Shown: in pieces, positions 1 through 7,677 of the stretch
Layout of the letters: each line of letters starts with the position of its first letter
Numbering within the stretch: position 1 is the stretch's first letter
DNA from: RGIG2041 sp045652745
GTDB taxonomy: Bacteria; Bacillota; Clostridia; UBA1381; UMGS1253
Direction of reading: 5' to 3'
Assembly: GCA_045652745.1 (NCBI GenBank)
Contig: JAZRUW010000012.1
Location: 66,327 to 130,326 of the forward strand
Length of the DNA: 64,000 bases
Program-made: the position numbers and the translations under genes
Notes under the pieces: generated by a model
Told to the model about the DNA's origin: nothing
The model's input: the letters and a program-made list of their open reading frames with translations, nothing else
Databases searched by the model: none

Positions 1-636
1 TTCCGGATGGTGGTAATTGAGCGCAATGCCTGCATCGTCGATGAGCATGCACATTTCGCTTCTTGCCTCATACGATACGTCAAACGGCTTTGCAATATGG
101 TAGTTTTTCTGCTTTGCAACTACGTTGCCAAGACCTTCTGCACCGCTGTTCCAGTGTGCCTGTGTAGCGTCAAGGCTCATGCCGATGGATTCGGGTTTTA
201 CTTCCCAGCCTACATTGTCAAACAGATAAAACTCAAACTCCGGCAAAATCAGCATCGTGTCTGCGATGCCGCTGTCTTTTAAATATTTTTCGGCCGCGAG
301 CACGATATTTCTTGGGTACTGTGCGAGCGGTCTGTTTTCCGGATTGTCGATAATCATGGCGTTACCGGTCATGGACAGGGTCGGGATTTCGCAAAACGGG
401 TCAATCACAGCCGTATCCGGATCCGGAATAAATACCATATCACTTTTCTCCACCACGGCGTAGCCGTAGTTGGAAGCATCGAAGCCGATACCGTTTTTCA
501 TGGTCTTTTCCGAGAAGTTCTTCGCCGGAATGGTCACGTGACGGTACTGACCGTTGATATCCACCATTTTAAAGTCGACCATTTTAATGTCGTGTTCTTT
601 AATCATGGCAATGATGTCGGAAACAGTTTTTTTCAT
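1..636 (-). CDS. glnA: Glutamine synthetase type I, N-terminal part (runs off window)
   Basis: Makes glutamine from glutamate, ammonia and ATP in the cytoplasm, the main ammonia-assimilation step. The first 212 codons are visible; the 3' end lies beyond the left edge. The N-terminal beta-grasp domain includes DINGQYRHVTIPA (about residues 26-38). The catalytic domain opens with PEFEFYLFD (132-140), whose glutamates are the family's metal ligands. The ATG follows an AAGGAGTG ribosome-binding site. It is a monocistronic-looking gene, divergent from tRNA-Leu. No GlnR-type operator was recognised. Identity is confident because the fragment is collinear with class I enzymes. Confidence 0.96.
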   Translation of the reverse strand, partial: MKKTVSDIIAMIKEHDIKMVDFKMVDINGQYRHVTIPAKNFSEKTMKNGIGFDASNYGYAVVEKSDMVFIPDPDTAVIDPFCEIPTLSMTGNAMIIDNPENRPLAQYPRNIVLAAEKYLKDSGIADTMLILPEFEFYLFDNVGWEVKPESIGMSLDATQAHWNSGAEGLGNVVAKQKNYHIAKPFDVSYEARSEMCMLIDDAGIALNYHHPE

Positions 637-675
637 TTTGTACACTCCTTTTATGAAAGTTTTACTGATGACTTA

Positions 676-704
676 ATTGTAGCATGAAATATTCAAATTT
701 TCAA
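676..704 (-). promoter_or_regulatory. Probable glnA promoter
   Basis: On the minus strand a TTGAAA -35 (704-699) and TACAAT -10 (681-676) are separated by exactly 17 bp. They lie about 40 bp upstream of the glnA start. Assigned by consensus match only. Confidence 0.6.
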
Positions 705-751
705 TAAAAAATTCTGGACTATGTTTTCATACTAAAAATGCAAAAAAATAC

Positions 752-780
752 TTGACAGAAACGGTCAAATGTGGTATCTT
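752..780 (+). promoter_or_regulatory. Probable tRNA-Leu promoter
   Basis: A perfect TTGACA (752-757) and TATCTT (775-780) with a 17-bp spacer end 22 bp before the tRNA. Consensus match and position support it. Confidence 0.65.
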
Positions 781-802
781 ATTTAAGTATTCAATTTCAT
801 AT

Positions 803-889
803 GCCGCTGTGGTGGAATTGGCAGACGCGCTGGACTCAAAATCCTGTGGTAGTGATACCGTGTCGGTTCGACCCCGACCAGCGGCACCA
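803..889 (+). tRNA. tRNA-Leu (anticodon CAA)
   Basis: Acceptor arms GCCGCTG and CAGCGGC pair perfectly. The anticodon loop CTCAAAA gives CAA (reads UUG). There is a long variable arm as expected of a class II tRNA, a GGTTCGA T loop, and an encoded CCA at 887-889. Length is 87 nt. Confidence 0.97.
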
Positions 890-890
890 G

Positions 891-929
891 AAAAAACGAC
901 ACTAATCTTGTTGATTAGTGTCGTTTTTT
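891..929 (+). terminator. Intrinsic terminator of tRNA-Leu
   Basis: A perfect 16-17 bp stem (AAACGACACTAATC and its complement) with a TTGTT loop, ending in a T6 run, starts one base after the CCA end. Confidence 0.9.
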
Positions 930-931
930 CA

Positions 932-1016
932 GCGATATAAATTCCTGACGGAATTTTCGATATACCTTCGGTGCGATATATCCTGACGGATGCGATATGT
1001 TGCCTTACGGCAACGA
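932..1016. repeat. Array of mini-hairpins separated by CGATATA
   Basis: Four copies of (G)CGATATA (about 932, 958, 973, 992) separate short perfect hairpins with 4-nt loops: AATTCC-tgac-GGAATT, TCC-tgac-GGA and GTTGCC-ttac-GGCAAC. No coding potential is seen. Similar small palindromic arrays occur between genes of clostridial genomes; the function is unknown. Confidence 0.6.
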
Positions 1017-1059
1017 GAAAAGGAATTTTTAAAATATCTCTATGGTTCGGCTTTCCCAG

Positions 1060-1093
1060 AAAAAAGCACTTGCATTGGGCAAGTGCTTTTTTT
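1060..1093 (-). terminator. Intrinsic terminator after the FAD dehydrogenase
   Basis: A stem AAAAAGCACTTGC/GCAAGTGCTTTTT with a 5-6 nt loop lies just past the minus-strand stop at 1099. T runs on both sides make it potentially bidirectional. Confidence 0.85.
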
Positions 1094-1098
1094 ATATC

Positions 1099-2469
1099 CT
1101 ACATATTCTTTTGCATGTTTCTTGCCACCCAGACACCGCTGGCGGATGCGTGGGAGAGCGAGTGGGTGATACCGCTGCCGTCACCGATGATATAAAGACC
1201 CTTGTGCTTGGATTGCAGGGTAGTGTCCACCTCAACTTCCATATTATAGAATTTAACTTCTACGCCATAGAGCAGGGTATCGTCGTTTGCTGTGCCCGGT
1301 GCAATTTTATCGAGCGCGTAAATCATTTCGATAATGCTGTCCAAGATACGCTTGGGGAGCACCAGACTCAAATCGCCCGGCGTGGCATTTAAGGTCGGTG
1401 TCATAAACGAGCCTTCCATTCTGCTCTCCGTAGAGCGGCGGCCGCGAATTAAGTCGCCGAAACGCTGTACGAGCACACCGCCACCGAGCATGTTGCTCAG
1501 GCGCGCAATGCTTTCGCCGTAATCATTGGAAGATTTAAACGGCTCGGAGAAGCGCTGTGCGACGAGCAGGGCAAAGTTGGTATTGTCCGTTTGCTTTTTG
1601 GGGTCTTCATAGCTGTGGCCGTTTACGGTGATGATGCCGTTGGTGTTTTCCGTTACGACGCTGCCCTTCGGATTCATACAGAAGGTGCGCACCTTGTCAC
1701 CGTATTTTTCTGTGCGGTAAACGATTTTACTTTCGTAGAGTGCATCGGTCAAATGGGAGAATACCTCTGCCGGCAATTCTACACGTACACCGAGGTCTAC
1801 GCGGTTGCTCTTGGTCGGAATCTTTAAATGTCTGCACACCGATTCCATCCACTTGCTGCCGCTTCTGCCGACGGAGATAATACAAGTTTTGCCGTGATAG
1901 AGATGGCCGTTGCAGTCGATGCTGTAGCCATCCTCGGTTTTGTCGATTTTCTCTACCGGATAACCGAAATAGAATTTTACCTTGTCTTTTAAGAAATTAT
2001 ACAGGTTTTCCAAAACGATATAGTTGATATCCGTACCTAAGTGACGCACGGAAGCATCTAAAAGATGCAGGTCGTTTTGCATACAAATCTTTTTGTATTC
2101 CGAGCCGGTGGTCGAGTACAGCTTTGTGCCTTCGCCGCCGAAACGCATATTGATATCGTCGACGTAGTGCATGAGTTCAAGCGCCTCTGCTTTGCCGATG
2201 TATTCATACAGCGTACCGCCGAAATCGTTGGTAATATTGTATTTGCCGTCGGAAAATGCGCCTGCACCGCCGAAACCGCTCATGATGGAGCAACGCTTGC
2301 AGTTGATGCAGGCTTTGATTTTTTTGCCGTCAATCGGGCACTTGCGTTTGTGCAAGGGATAGCCGGCCTCGAAAATGGCAATCTTCAAAGCTTTATTTTG
2401 TTTTACCAGTTCATAAGCAGAAAAAATACCGCCCGGACCTGCGCCGATAATAATGACATCATATTTCAT
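1099..2469 (-). CDS. FAD-dependent dehydrogenase (NAD(FAD)-utilizing, COG2509-like)
   Basis: 456-residue flavoprotein of the NAD(FAD)-utilizing dehydrogenase family; the physiological substrate is not established. The N-terminal dinucleotide-binding motif GAGPGG (residues 9-14) sits in a beta-alpha-beta fold. A cysteine-rich segment CINCKRC (about 53-59) is followed by the family signature SGFGGAGAFSDGK (about 64-76). A late glycine-rich stretch IIGDGSG near 430 resembles the second FAD-contact motif. An AAGGAG site lies 10 nt before the ATG. It stands alone between terminators. The cysteines could be redox-active or metal-binding, which is inference. Confidence 0.85.
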   Translation of the reverse strand: MKYDVIIIGAGPGGIFSAYELVKQNKALKIAIFEAGYPLHKRKCPIDGKKIKACINCKRCSIMSGFGGAGAFSDGKYNITNDFGGTLYEYIGKAEALELMHYVDDINMRFGGEGTKLYSTTGSEYKKICMQNDLHLLDASVRHLGTDINYIVLENLYNFLKDKVKFYFGYPVEKIDKTEDGYSIDCNGHLYHGKTCIISVGRSGSKWMESVCRHLKIPTKSNRVDLGVRVELPAEVFSHLTDALYESKIVYRTEKYGDKVRTFCMNPKGSVVTENTNGIITVNGHSYEDPKKQTDNTNFALLVAQRFSEPFKSSNDYGESIARLSNMLGGGVLVQRFGDLIRGRRSTESRMEGSFMTPTLNATPGDLSLVLPKRILDSIIEMIYALDKIAPGTANDDTLLYGVEVKFYNMEVEVDTTLQSKHKGLYIIGDGSGITHSLSHASASGVWVARNMQKNM

Positions 2470-2553
2470 AATGGAAAAACTCCTTTTAAAAATTCAGCAT
2501 ACATAACTAGTATAACATAGCCGACGCTGGATTGGCAATAGTACATTTTTAGC

Positions 2554-2588
2554 AAAAGCGTCTGTGCAGAATTTGCGCAAACGCTTTT
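2554..2588 (-). terminator. Terminator of the argG-argH-rluA unit
   Basis: Arms AAAAGCGT and ACGCTTTT close an imperfect stem that overlaps the stop codon of the pseudouridine synthase. A modest T run follows on the minus strand. Confidence 0.6.
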
Positions 2589-3462
2589 ATAATAACTGTT
2601 TTAACTTTTCTTCAAAATCTGCCGGCAGGGGGGCGGTGATTTGCATTTTTTCTTTGGTATACGGATGCAAAAAAGCGAGTGTGTGACAATGCAGCATGGT
2701 GCGGCTGTCTTTTTCTTCCGTACCATAGAGAAAATCGCCGTAGAGCGGATGACCCAGATGCGCCATATGTACGCGGATTTGATGCGTGCGCCCCGTAATC
2801 GGTGCGGCTTCAATCAGTGCGTGCGCTTTGCCTTGTTTTATAAGGCGGTATTGTGTCAGCGCCGGCTGACCTTTTACATCGACACGCCGTTTGATGATGC
2901 CTTCGTCGCGCGCAATCGGTGCGTCGACAAAGCCTTCACTTTGCACAAGTGTACCGCAGACGAGGGCAAGATAGGTCTTGGAAATTTGCTTTGCGCGAAG
3001 CTGCTGTGCCAGCGCTTCGGCGGCAAAGCGGTTTTTGGCAAGCAAAACAATTCCGCTTGTGTCCTTGTCTAAACGATTGACGGCGCGAAACGTAAACGGA
3101 CGGTTAGCGAAATAGAAAGCGACACCGTTTGCAAGCGTATCCGTATAATGCCGTATGGACGGATGTGTCGGCAGACCGCTCGGTTTATTGACAGCTAAAA
3201 TATCTTCGTCTTCATAGAGAATGTCTATGGGTATCTGTGTGGGAACGATTGCATCACTTCCGGTTTCTGCAATCCGCAAAACCAGCGTGTCGCCCGTGTG
3301 CACCTTTTCGGTTACGATAGCATGGGCGCCGTTTAAGGTAATGCCGTCTTTGGTTTTGAGCGCAGTCATTAAAGCCGAGGACAGACCAAAATGCTTACGG
3401 AGTACAGATTTAATCTGTACTCCGTCATATTCGTATGGAATTGTAAGCGTTAAAATACGCAT
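2587..3462 (-). CDS. RluA-family RNA pseudouridine synthase
   Basis: 291-residue enzyme that isomerises uridine to pseudouridine in structured RNA. The N-terminal 60-70 residues resemble an S4 RNA-binding domain. The catalytic motif NRLDKDTSG (about residues 131-139) carries the invariant aspartate; the usual HRLD is NRLD here. GRTHQIRVH and HPLYGD are further family signatures. The ATG at 3462 was chosen because it follows the argH stop by one base and has GGAG 9 nt upstream; a longer in-frame reading would overlap argH. Whether the target is 23S rRNA (RluD-like) or tRNA cannot be told from sequence. It is translationally coupled to argH. Confidence 0.9.
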   Translation of the reverse strand: MRILTLTIPYEYDGVQIKSVLRKHFGLSSALMTALKTKDGITLNGAHAIVTEKVHTGDTLVLRIAETGSDAIVPTQIPIDILYEDEDILAVNKPSGLPTHPSIRHYTDTLANGVAFYFANRPFTFRAVNRLDKDTSGIVLLAKNRFAAEALAQQLRAKQISKTYLALVCGTLVQSEGFVDAPIARDEGIIKRRVDVKGQPALTQYRLIKQGKAHALIEAAPITGRTHQIRVHMAHLGHPLYGDFLYGTEEKDSRTMLHCHTLAFLHPYTKEKMQITAPLPADFEEKLKQLL

Positions 3463-3463
3463 A

Positions 3464-4840
3464 TCAGTTCTCCAATATCGCCTTGCCTGCGGCAATGGCT
3501 TTTTTTACGGTTTCGGCGGCCGGACCGCCGATGATGCTTCGACCGTCCACGCAGGTTTTCATACTGATGGCATCGTATACATCTTCTGCAAAAATGTCCG
3601 AGCAAGCCTTAAATTCCTCCATCGTAAATTCGTCGAGTGCTTTGTCGTTGGCAATGGCATAGGCCACCATTTTGCCGACAACCTCGTGTGCCTCGCGGAA
3701 CGGCAGTCCCTTTTTTACAAGATAGTCTGCGGCATCGGTGGCATTGGTAAAGCCGCCTTTTGCACCACGCAGCATATTTTCTTTGCGGACTTTCATTGTT
3801 GCGAGCATATCGGTCATCACCGGCAGACAGAGCTGTACGGTGTCAATAGCATCAAACACACCTTCTTTGTCTTCCTGCATATCTTTGTTATACGCAAGCG
3901 GCAGGCCCTTCATTGTGGTGAGCATTGCGACCAAGTCGCCGTATACACGGCCGGTTTTGCCGCGGATGAGTTCTGCCACGTCCGGGTTTTTCTTCTGCGG
4001 CATAATGGAAGAACCGGTCGAATAGGCATCGTCCATTTCTACGAATGAAAATTCGTGGCTGCTCCACAAAATCAGTTCTTCGGAGAATCGGCTTAAATGC
4101 ATCATAATCATGGAAAGCACGAACTCGGTTTCCAGTACGAAATCGCGGTCACTCACGCCGTCCAAGGAGTTGAGCGTTACGCCGTCAAAGCCGAGCATTT
4201 CGGCTACGAATTCGCGGTCGAGCGGATAAGTGGTTGCAGCGAGTGCACCCGAGCCGAGCGGCAGAATATTGATGCGCTTTTTTGCATCGGAAAGTCTTGC
4301 CAAATCGCGCTTTAACATTTCAAAGTATGCCATCACGTGATGCGCCAGCGTAATCGGCTGTGCCTTTTGCAGATGGGTATAACCCGGCATAATCGTGTCC
4401 GTGTTTTCTTCTGCGATGTTTAAAAGCGTACGCATCAGGTTTTGGAGCATATCTTCAATCACACCGAGTTCGTCGCGCAGATACATACGGATGTCGAGCG
4501 CGACCTGGTCATTGCGGCTTCTGCCGGTGTGCAGGCGCTTACCTGCATCGCCGATGCGCTCGGTCAGAATTTTTTCGATGTTCATGTGAATATCTTCTGC
4601 ATCAATTAAAAATTCTACCTTGCCGGCTTCGATGTCCGCGAGAATTTCGCCGAGGGTTTTTACGATTAAATCTGCATCTTCCTTCGGAATAATGTTTTGT
4701 TTGCCAAGCATCGTGGCATGGGCAATGCTGCCCAAAATATCCTGCTTGTACATCCGCTGGTCAAAACGGATGGAGGAGTTAAAATCATCTACTTTTTTAT
4801 CTGTTGCTTTGGAAAATCTTCCGCCCCACAGTTTTTGCAT
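3464..4840 (-). CDS. argH: Argininosuccinate lyase
   Basis: Last step of arginine synthesis: argininosuccinate to arginine plus fumarate. The 458-residue protein starts MQKLWGGRFSK, typical of the family. It carries the fumarase/aspartase superfamily signature GSSIMPQKKNP with the catalytic serine loop, and the substrate-site segments TGRSRNDQVALD and GYTHLQKAQP. The start at 4840 has GAGGT 9 nt upstream. It lies downstream of argG with a 66-bp gap containing a small hairpin (4869-4896), so the two are probably cotranscribed. Family length is normal and there is no sign of damage. Confidence 0.98.
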   Translation of the reverse strand: MQKLWGGRFSKATDKKVDDFNSSIRFDQRMYKQDILGSIAHATMLGKQNIIPKEDADLIVKTLGEILADIEAGKVEFLIDAEDIHMNIEKILTERIGDAGKRLHTGRSRNDQVALDIRMYLRDELGVIEDMLQNLMRTLLNIAEENTDTIMPGYTHLQKAQPITLAHHVMAYFEMLKRDLARLSDAKKRINILPLGSGALAATTYPLDREFVAEMLGFDGVTLNSLDGVSDRDFVLETEFVLSMIMMHLSRFSEELILWSSHEFSFVEMDDAYSTGSSIMPQKKNPDVAELIRGKTGRVYGDLVAMLTTMKGLPLAYNKDMQEDKEGVFDAIDTVQLCLPVMTDMLATMKVRKENMLRGAKGGFTNATDAADYLVKKGLPFREAHEVVGKMVAYAIANDKALDEFTMEEFKACSDIFAEDVYDAISMKTCVDGRSIIGGPAAETVKKAIAAGKAILEN

Positions 4841-4906
4841 GGCTTGTACCTCATTTCGTATAGTCAAAATTCGGACGGAGAATTCTCCGCCCGAATATGA
4901 TGGATC

Positions 4907-6127
4907 TTATTTTTTGTCTAAACCGTTCTTACGAAGCATTTGTGCGCGCACCTTGAGCGGCAAACCGAAGAGGTTGATAAAGCCATCGGCATCCTTCTGG
5001 TTGTATACTTCGTCTGCGTCGAAGGTTGCAATATCTTCGTCGTAGAGGGAGTACGGGGAAGTGGTGCCTGCTGGTGTGCAGTTGCCCTTGTAGAGCTTCA
5101 TTCTTACTTTACCGGTTACGTTTTCCTGTGTCTTGTCTACAAAAGCGGACAAGGACTCGCGCAGCGGTGTGTACCAAAGACCGTCATATACGAGGTCAGC
5201 AAACTTGTTGGCCACATCAAGCTTGTAGTGGAGTGTCTGCTTGTCGAGGCACAGATACTCAAGCTCTTTGTGTGCAGCATACAAAAGTGTGCCGCCCGGC
5301 GTTTCATATACACCGCGGCTCTTCATGCCCACCAGACGGTTTTCTACGATATCGTCAATGCCGACGCCGTTTGCGCCTGCAAGTGCGTTTGCCTTTTTGA
5401 GCAGTTCAACCGGCGCAAGTTTTTCGCCGTCGATGGCAACCGGAACACCTTTTTCAAATTCGATTTCTACATAAGTCGGTACATCCGGTGCTTTTTCCGG
5501 AGAAACCATGAGTTTCAAAATTCTGTCGAGGTTCGGCTCGTTTGCCGGGTCTTCCAAATCCATACCTTCGTGGCTTAAGTGCCAGATGTTTCTGTCCATG
5601 GAGTAGTTGTCTTCTTTGGTTACCGGAATGTCGATGCCTCTTGCGAGCGCGTAGTCGATTTCCTCTTCGCGGGATTTGATATCCCAGATACGCCACGGAG
5701 CGATAATCTTGAGGTGCGGCGCGAGCGCCTTGATGGTGAGCTCAAAACGCACTTGGTCGTTACCCTTACCTGTGCAGCCGTGACAAATTGCGGTTGCGCC
5801 TTCTTTTTCGGCGATTTCCACAATACGCTTTGCGATGCACGGTCTTGCGTGCGATGTACCGAGCAGGTACTTGCCTTCATATACAGCGCCTGCCTTGAGT
5901 GTCGGCCAGATAAAATCTGTTACATACTCTTCCTGCAGGTTTTCGATGTAGAGCTTGGATGCGCCTGTCTTGAGTGCCTTTTCCTCCAGACCTTCGGTTT
6001 CTTTACCCTGACCGACGTCACCGCATACTGCGATTACCTCGTAATCGTAGTTTTCCTTGAGCCACGGAATGATGATGGATGTATCCAGACCACCCGAATA
6101 GGCCAATACAACTTTTTCTTTTGCCAT
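4907..6127 (-). CDS. argG: Argininosuccinate synthase
   Basis: Joins citrulline and aspartate with ATP cleavage to AMP and pyrophosphate, giving argininosuccinate. The 406-residue protein has the N-type ATP pyrophosphatase P-loop AYSGGLDTS (residues 9-17), the ATP-site TSHARPCIAK and the citrulline/aspartate segment GCTGKGNDQVRFE. The ATG has TTGGAGGG about 9 nt upstream. It heads the argG-argH-rluA unit. The upstream region holds a promoter and ArgR-like boxes, consistent with arginine repression. Confidence 0.98.
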   Translation of the reverse strand: MAKEKVVLAYSGGLDTSIIIPWLKENYDYEVIAVCGDVGQGKETEGLEEKALKTGASKLYIENLQEEYVTDFIWPTLKAGAVYEGKYLLGTSHARPCIAKRIVEIAEKEGATAICHGCTGKGNDQVRFELTIKALAPHLKIIAPWRIWDIKSREEEIDYALARGIDIPVTKEDNYSMDRNIWHLSHEGMDLEDPANEPNLDRILKLMVSPEKAPDVPTYVEIEFEKGVPVAIDGEKLAPVELLKKANALAGANGVGIDDIVENRLVGMKSRGVYETPGGTLLYAAHKELEYLCLDKQTLHYKLDVANKFADLVYDGLWYTPLRESLSAFVDKTQENVTGKVRMKLYKGNCTPAGTTSPYSLYDEDIATFDADEVYNQKDADGFINLFGLPLKVRAQMLRKNGLDKK

Positions 6128-6178
6128 TGTAAACCCTCCAATTTTATGTTAAAATAAATTTAATAAGTAATTTTGGGA

Positions 6179-6222
6179 TGAATAAAAATTTAATTTTATG
6201 CATTTTTATGCATAAATATTCA
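6179..6222 (-). promoter_or_regulatory. Candidate ArgR operator (tandem ARG boxes) upstream of argG
   Basis: TGAATAAAAATTTA (6179-6192) matches the ARG-box core TGAATAATTATTCA closely. TGCATTTTTATGCA (6199-6212) is a perfect palindrome of the same shape. Their centres are 20 bp apart, near the usual spacing of tandem ARG boxes. A third overlapping match TGCATAAATATTCA lies at 6209-6222. All lie just downstream of the predicted argG start point. Assigned by motif only; no argR gene lies in the window. Confidence 0.55.
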
Positions 6223-6233
6223 AACCATAGTGT

Positions 6234-6262
6234 ATTATACACCAATTAAAACTAAAATGCAA
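6234..6262 (-). promoter_or_regulatory. Probable argG promoter
   Basis: Minus-strand TTGCAT (6262-6257) and TATAAT (6239-6234) with a 17-bp spacer. The predicted start point falls at the upstream edge of the ARG boxes. Confidence 0.6.
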
Positions 6263-6308
6263 TAGGAAATAATAAAAAATTTTACTTTTTTAAAACAGGA
6301 GCGAAAAT

Positions 6309-6800
6309 ATGCGGATTTTAGGAATTGACCCCGGTATTGCAACGACCGGTTACGGTATTTTGGATTTTGACAATAATAAGTTTCGTCCGGTGGACTACGG
6401 TGCAATTTTAACCAAAGCACACACGCCGACTGAATTGCGTCTTGCTGACATTTACAAGGCCATCGGTCAGCTCATCGACGAATTTACGCCCGATGCGCTC
6501 GCCATCGAGGAACTCTTCTTTAATACCAATGTATCCACCGCCATTACCGTTGCACACGCGCGCGGCGTGATTTTGCTTGCCGCAACCCACAAGGGCATTC
6601 CTATTTCGGAATACACCCCCTTACAGGTCAAGCAGGCCATCACCGGTTACGGCCGTGCCACCAAACAGCAAATGCAAACCATGGTCAAAGTCATGCTCGG
6701 CCTAAACGCCGTCCCCAAGCCCGACGATACCGCCGATGCCCTTGCCATCGCCATCTGCCACGGTCACAGCGCCCAATTTAATAAATATAACCAGTTTTAG
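6309..6800 (+). CDS. ruvC: Crossover junction endodeoxyribonuclease RuvC
   Basis: Resolves Holliday junctions by paired nicks, working with RuvAB. The 163-residue protein begins GIDPG (D7). The other acidic catalytic residues fall at E67 (in AIEELFF), D140 and D143 (in DDTADA), the normal RNase-H-fold tetrad. The ATG has AGGAG 8 nt upstream. It is divergent from argG and is followed by ruvA and ruvB on the same strand, although a 274-bp gap with a stable hairpin and repeats separates it from ruvA. Confidence 0.97.
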   Translation: MRILGIDPGIATTGYGILDFDNNKFRPVDYGAILTKAHTPTELRLADIYKAIGQLIDEFTPDALAIEELFFNTNVSTAITVAHARGVILLAATHKGIPISEYTPLQVKQAITGYGRATKQQMQTMVKVMLGLNAVPKPDDTADALAIAICHGHSAQFNKYNQF

Positions 6801-6848
6801 TACATATTATTTACAATTGTTATCAAATTGAAACTTTACCTTAAAAGT

Positions 6849-6896
6849 AAAAGGGTGTATAATTATAGCATATAATGCTGTATTATGCACCCTTTT
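6849..6896 (+). terminator. Hairpin after ruvC, probable terminator or attenuator
   Basis: 15-bp arms AAAAGGGTGTATAAT and ATTATGCACCCTTTT (one G-T pair), with an AT-rich 18-nt loop that itself can pair. A T-rich tract follows. Confidence 0.6.
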
Positions 6897-6900
6897 GGTT

Positions 6901-7045
6901 TTTAAAGGGTAAATTGAGCGAATCGCGTCGTTGTTGTTTGTCCGCATACAAAAGTATAGCGCTCAAACAGCCGCCTAGCGCTTCATCTCAATTTCCGCCT
7001 TTAAATAAAAGGAAAAGGATAAATTGAGCGAATCGCGTCGTTGTC
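6901..7045. repeat. Short inverted/direct repeats between ruvC and ruvA
   Basis: Imperfect ends TTTAAAGG..AAATTGAG (6901-6917) and CTCAATTT..CCTTTAAA (about 6989-7007) bound a MITE-sized 107-bp segment. A 25-bp perfect direct repeat beginning TAAATTGAGCGAATCGC occurs at 6910-6934 and 7021-7045, the second copy just upstream of the ruvA ribosome-binding site. No ORF is present. Confidence 0.55.
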
Positions 7046-7074
7046 ATAACCACAACGGCGGAAATGGAGGAATT

Positions 7075-7668
7075 ATGTTTTATTATATTTCCGGAACGCT
7101 TGCAAAAAAAGCGGAGAACTTTTTAGTGGTGGATGCCGGCGGCATCGGCTACAAAATCTTTACCTCGTCAACAACATTGCAGACTTGCGGCAATGTCGGC
7201 GGAGAGGTTAAGGTTTATACTTATATGAATATCGGTGAAATGGTGTGTGATTTGTACGGCTTTTTAACCGAGGAGGAAATCGGTATGTTTACCAAGCTGA
7301 TTTCCGTATCCGGTGTGGGTGCGAAGGCGGCGACCGCGCTTTTGTCGGCGATGCCGACCTCGGCGCTGGCGCTGGCGATTGTGACGGGCGACCAAAAGAT
7401 GCTCACCCGTGCCAACGGTATTGGTCCGAAGGCGGCACAGCGTATCATTTTGGAATTGAAAGATAAAATCGGCAACGATGAAATGCTTGCAAAATCTGCG
7501 CCGGAGCTTACGGTTGTTGCGCAGTCCAATCCGTCCGACGAGGCGGTGGAGGCACTTTTGGTGCTCGGTTACAGTATGGCAGATGCAAAGTCGGCGCTTG
7601 CAGGCGTAGACCAGTCGCAGGATTTGGAACTGGTCATCCGTGATGCGCTCAAGAAACTGGCAAGGTAG
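7075..7668 (+). CDS. ruvA: Holliday junction DNA helicase subunit RuvA
   Basis: Tetrameric protein that binds four-way junctions and loads the RuvB motor. The 197-residue protein has an N-terminal OB-fold (about 1-62), two helix-hairpin-helix motifs (SVSGVGAKAA and NGIGPKAAQRI) and a C-terminal RuvB-contact domain (about 150-197). The ATG at 7075 has GGAGG just upstream; an upstream in-frame TTG would translate part of a repeat and is rejected. ruvB starts 10 bp after its stop. Confidence 0.97.
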   Translation: MFYYISGTLAKKAENFLVVDAGGIGYKIFTSSTTLQTCGNVGGEVKVYTYMNIGEMVCDLYGFLTEEEIGMFTKLISVSGVGAKAATALLSAMPTSALALAIVTGDQKMLTRANGIGPKAAQRIILELKDKIGNDEMLAKSAPELTVVAQSNPSDEAVEALLVLGYSMADAKSALAGVDQSQDLELVIRDALKKLAR

Positions 7669-7677
7669 GTGTAGGGT

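Noticed and set aside
641..720. GlnR operator upstream of glnA
   Set aside because: No TGTNAN7TNACA-type palindrome could be matched.
3463..3495. Longer pseudouridine synthase overlapping argH
   Set aside because: The ATG at 3462 sits one base after the argH stop with a proper GGAG site; the extension is argH sequence in another frame.
7024..7074. TTG start 17 codons upstream of ruvA
   Set aside because: It lies within the 25-bp repeat and lacks a ribosome-binding site; ATG 7075 gives the standard N-terminus.
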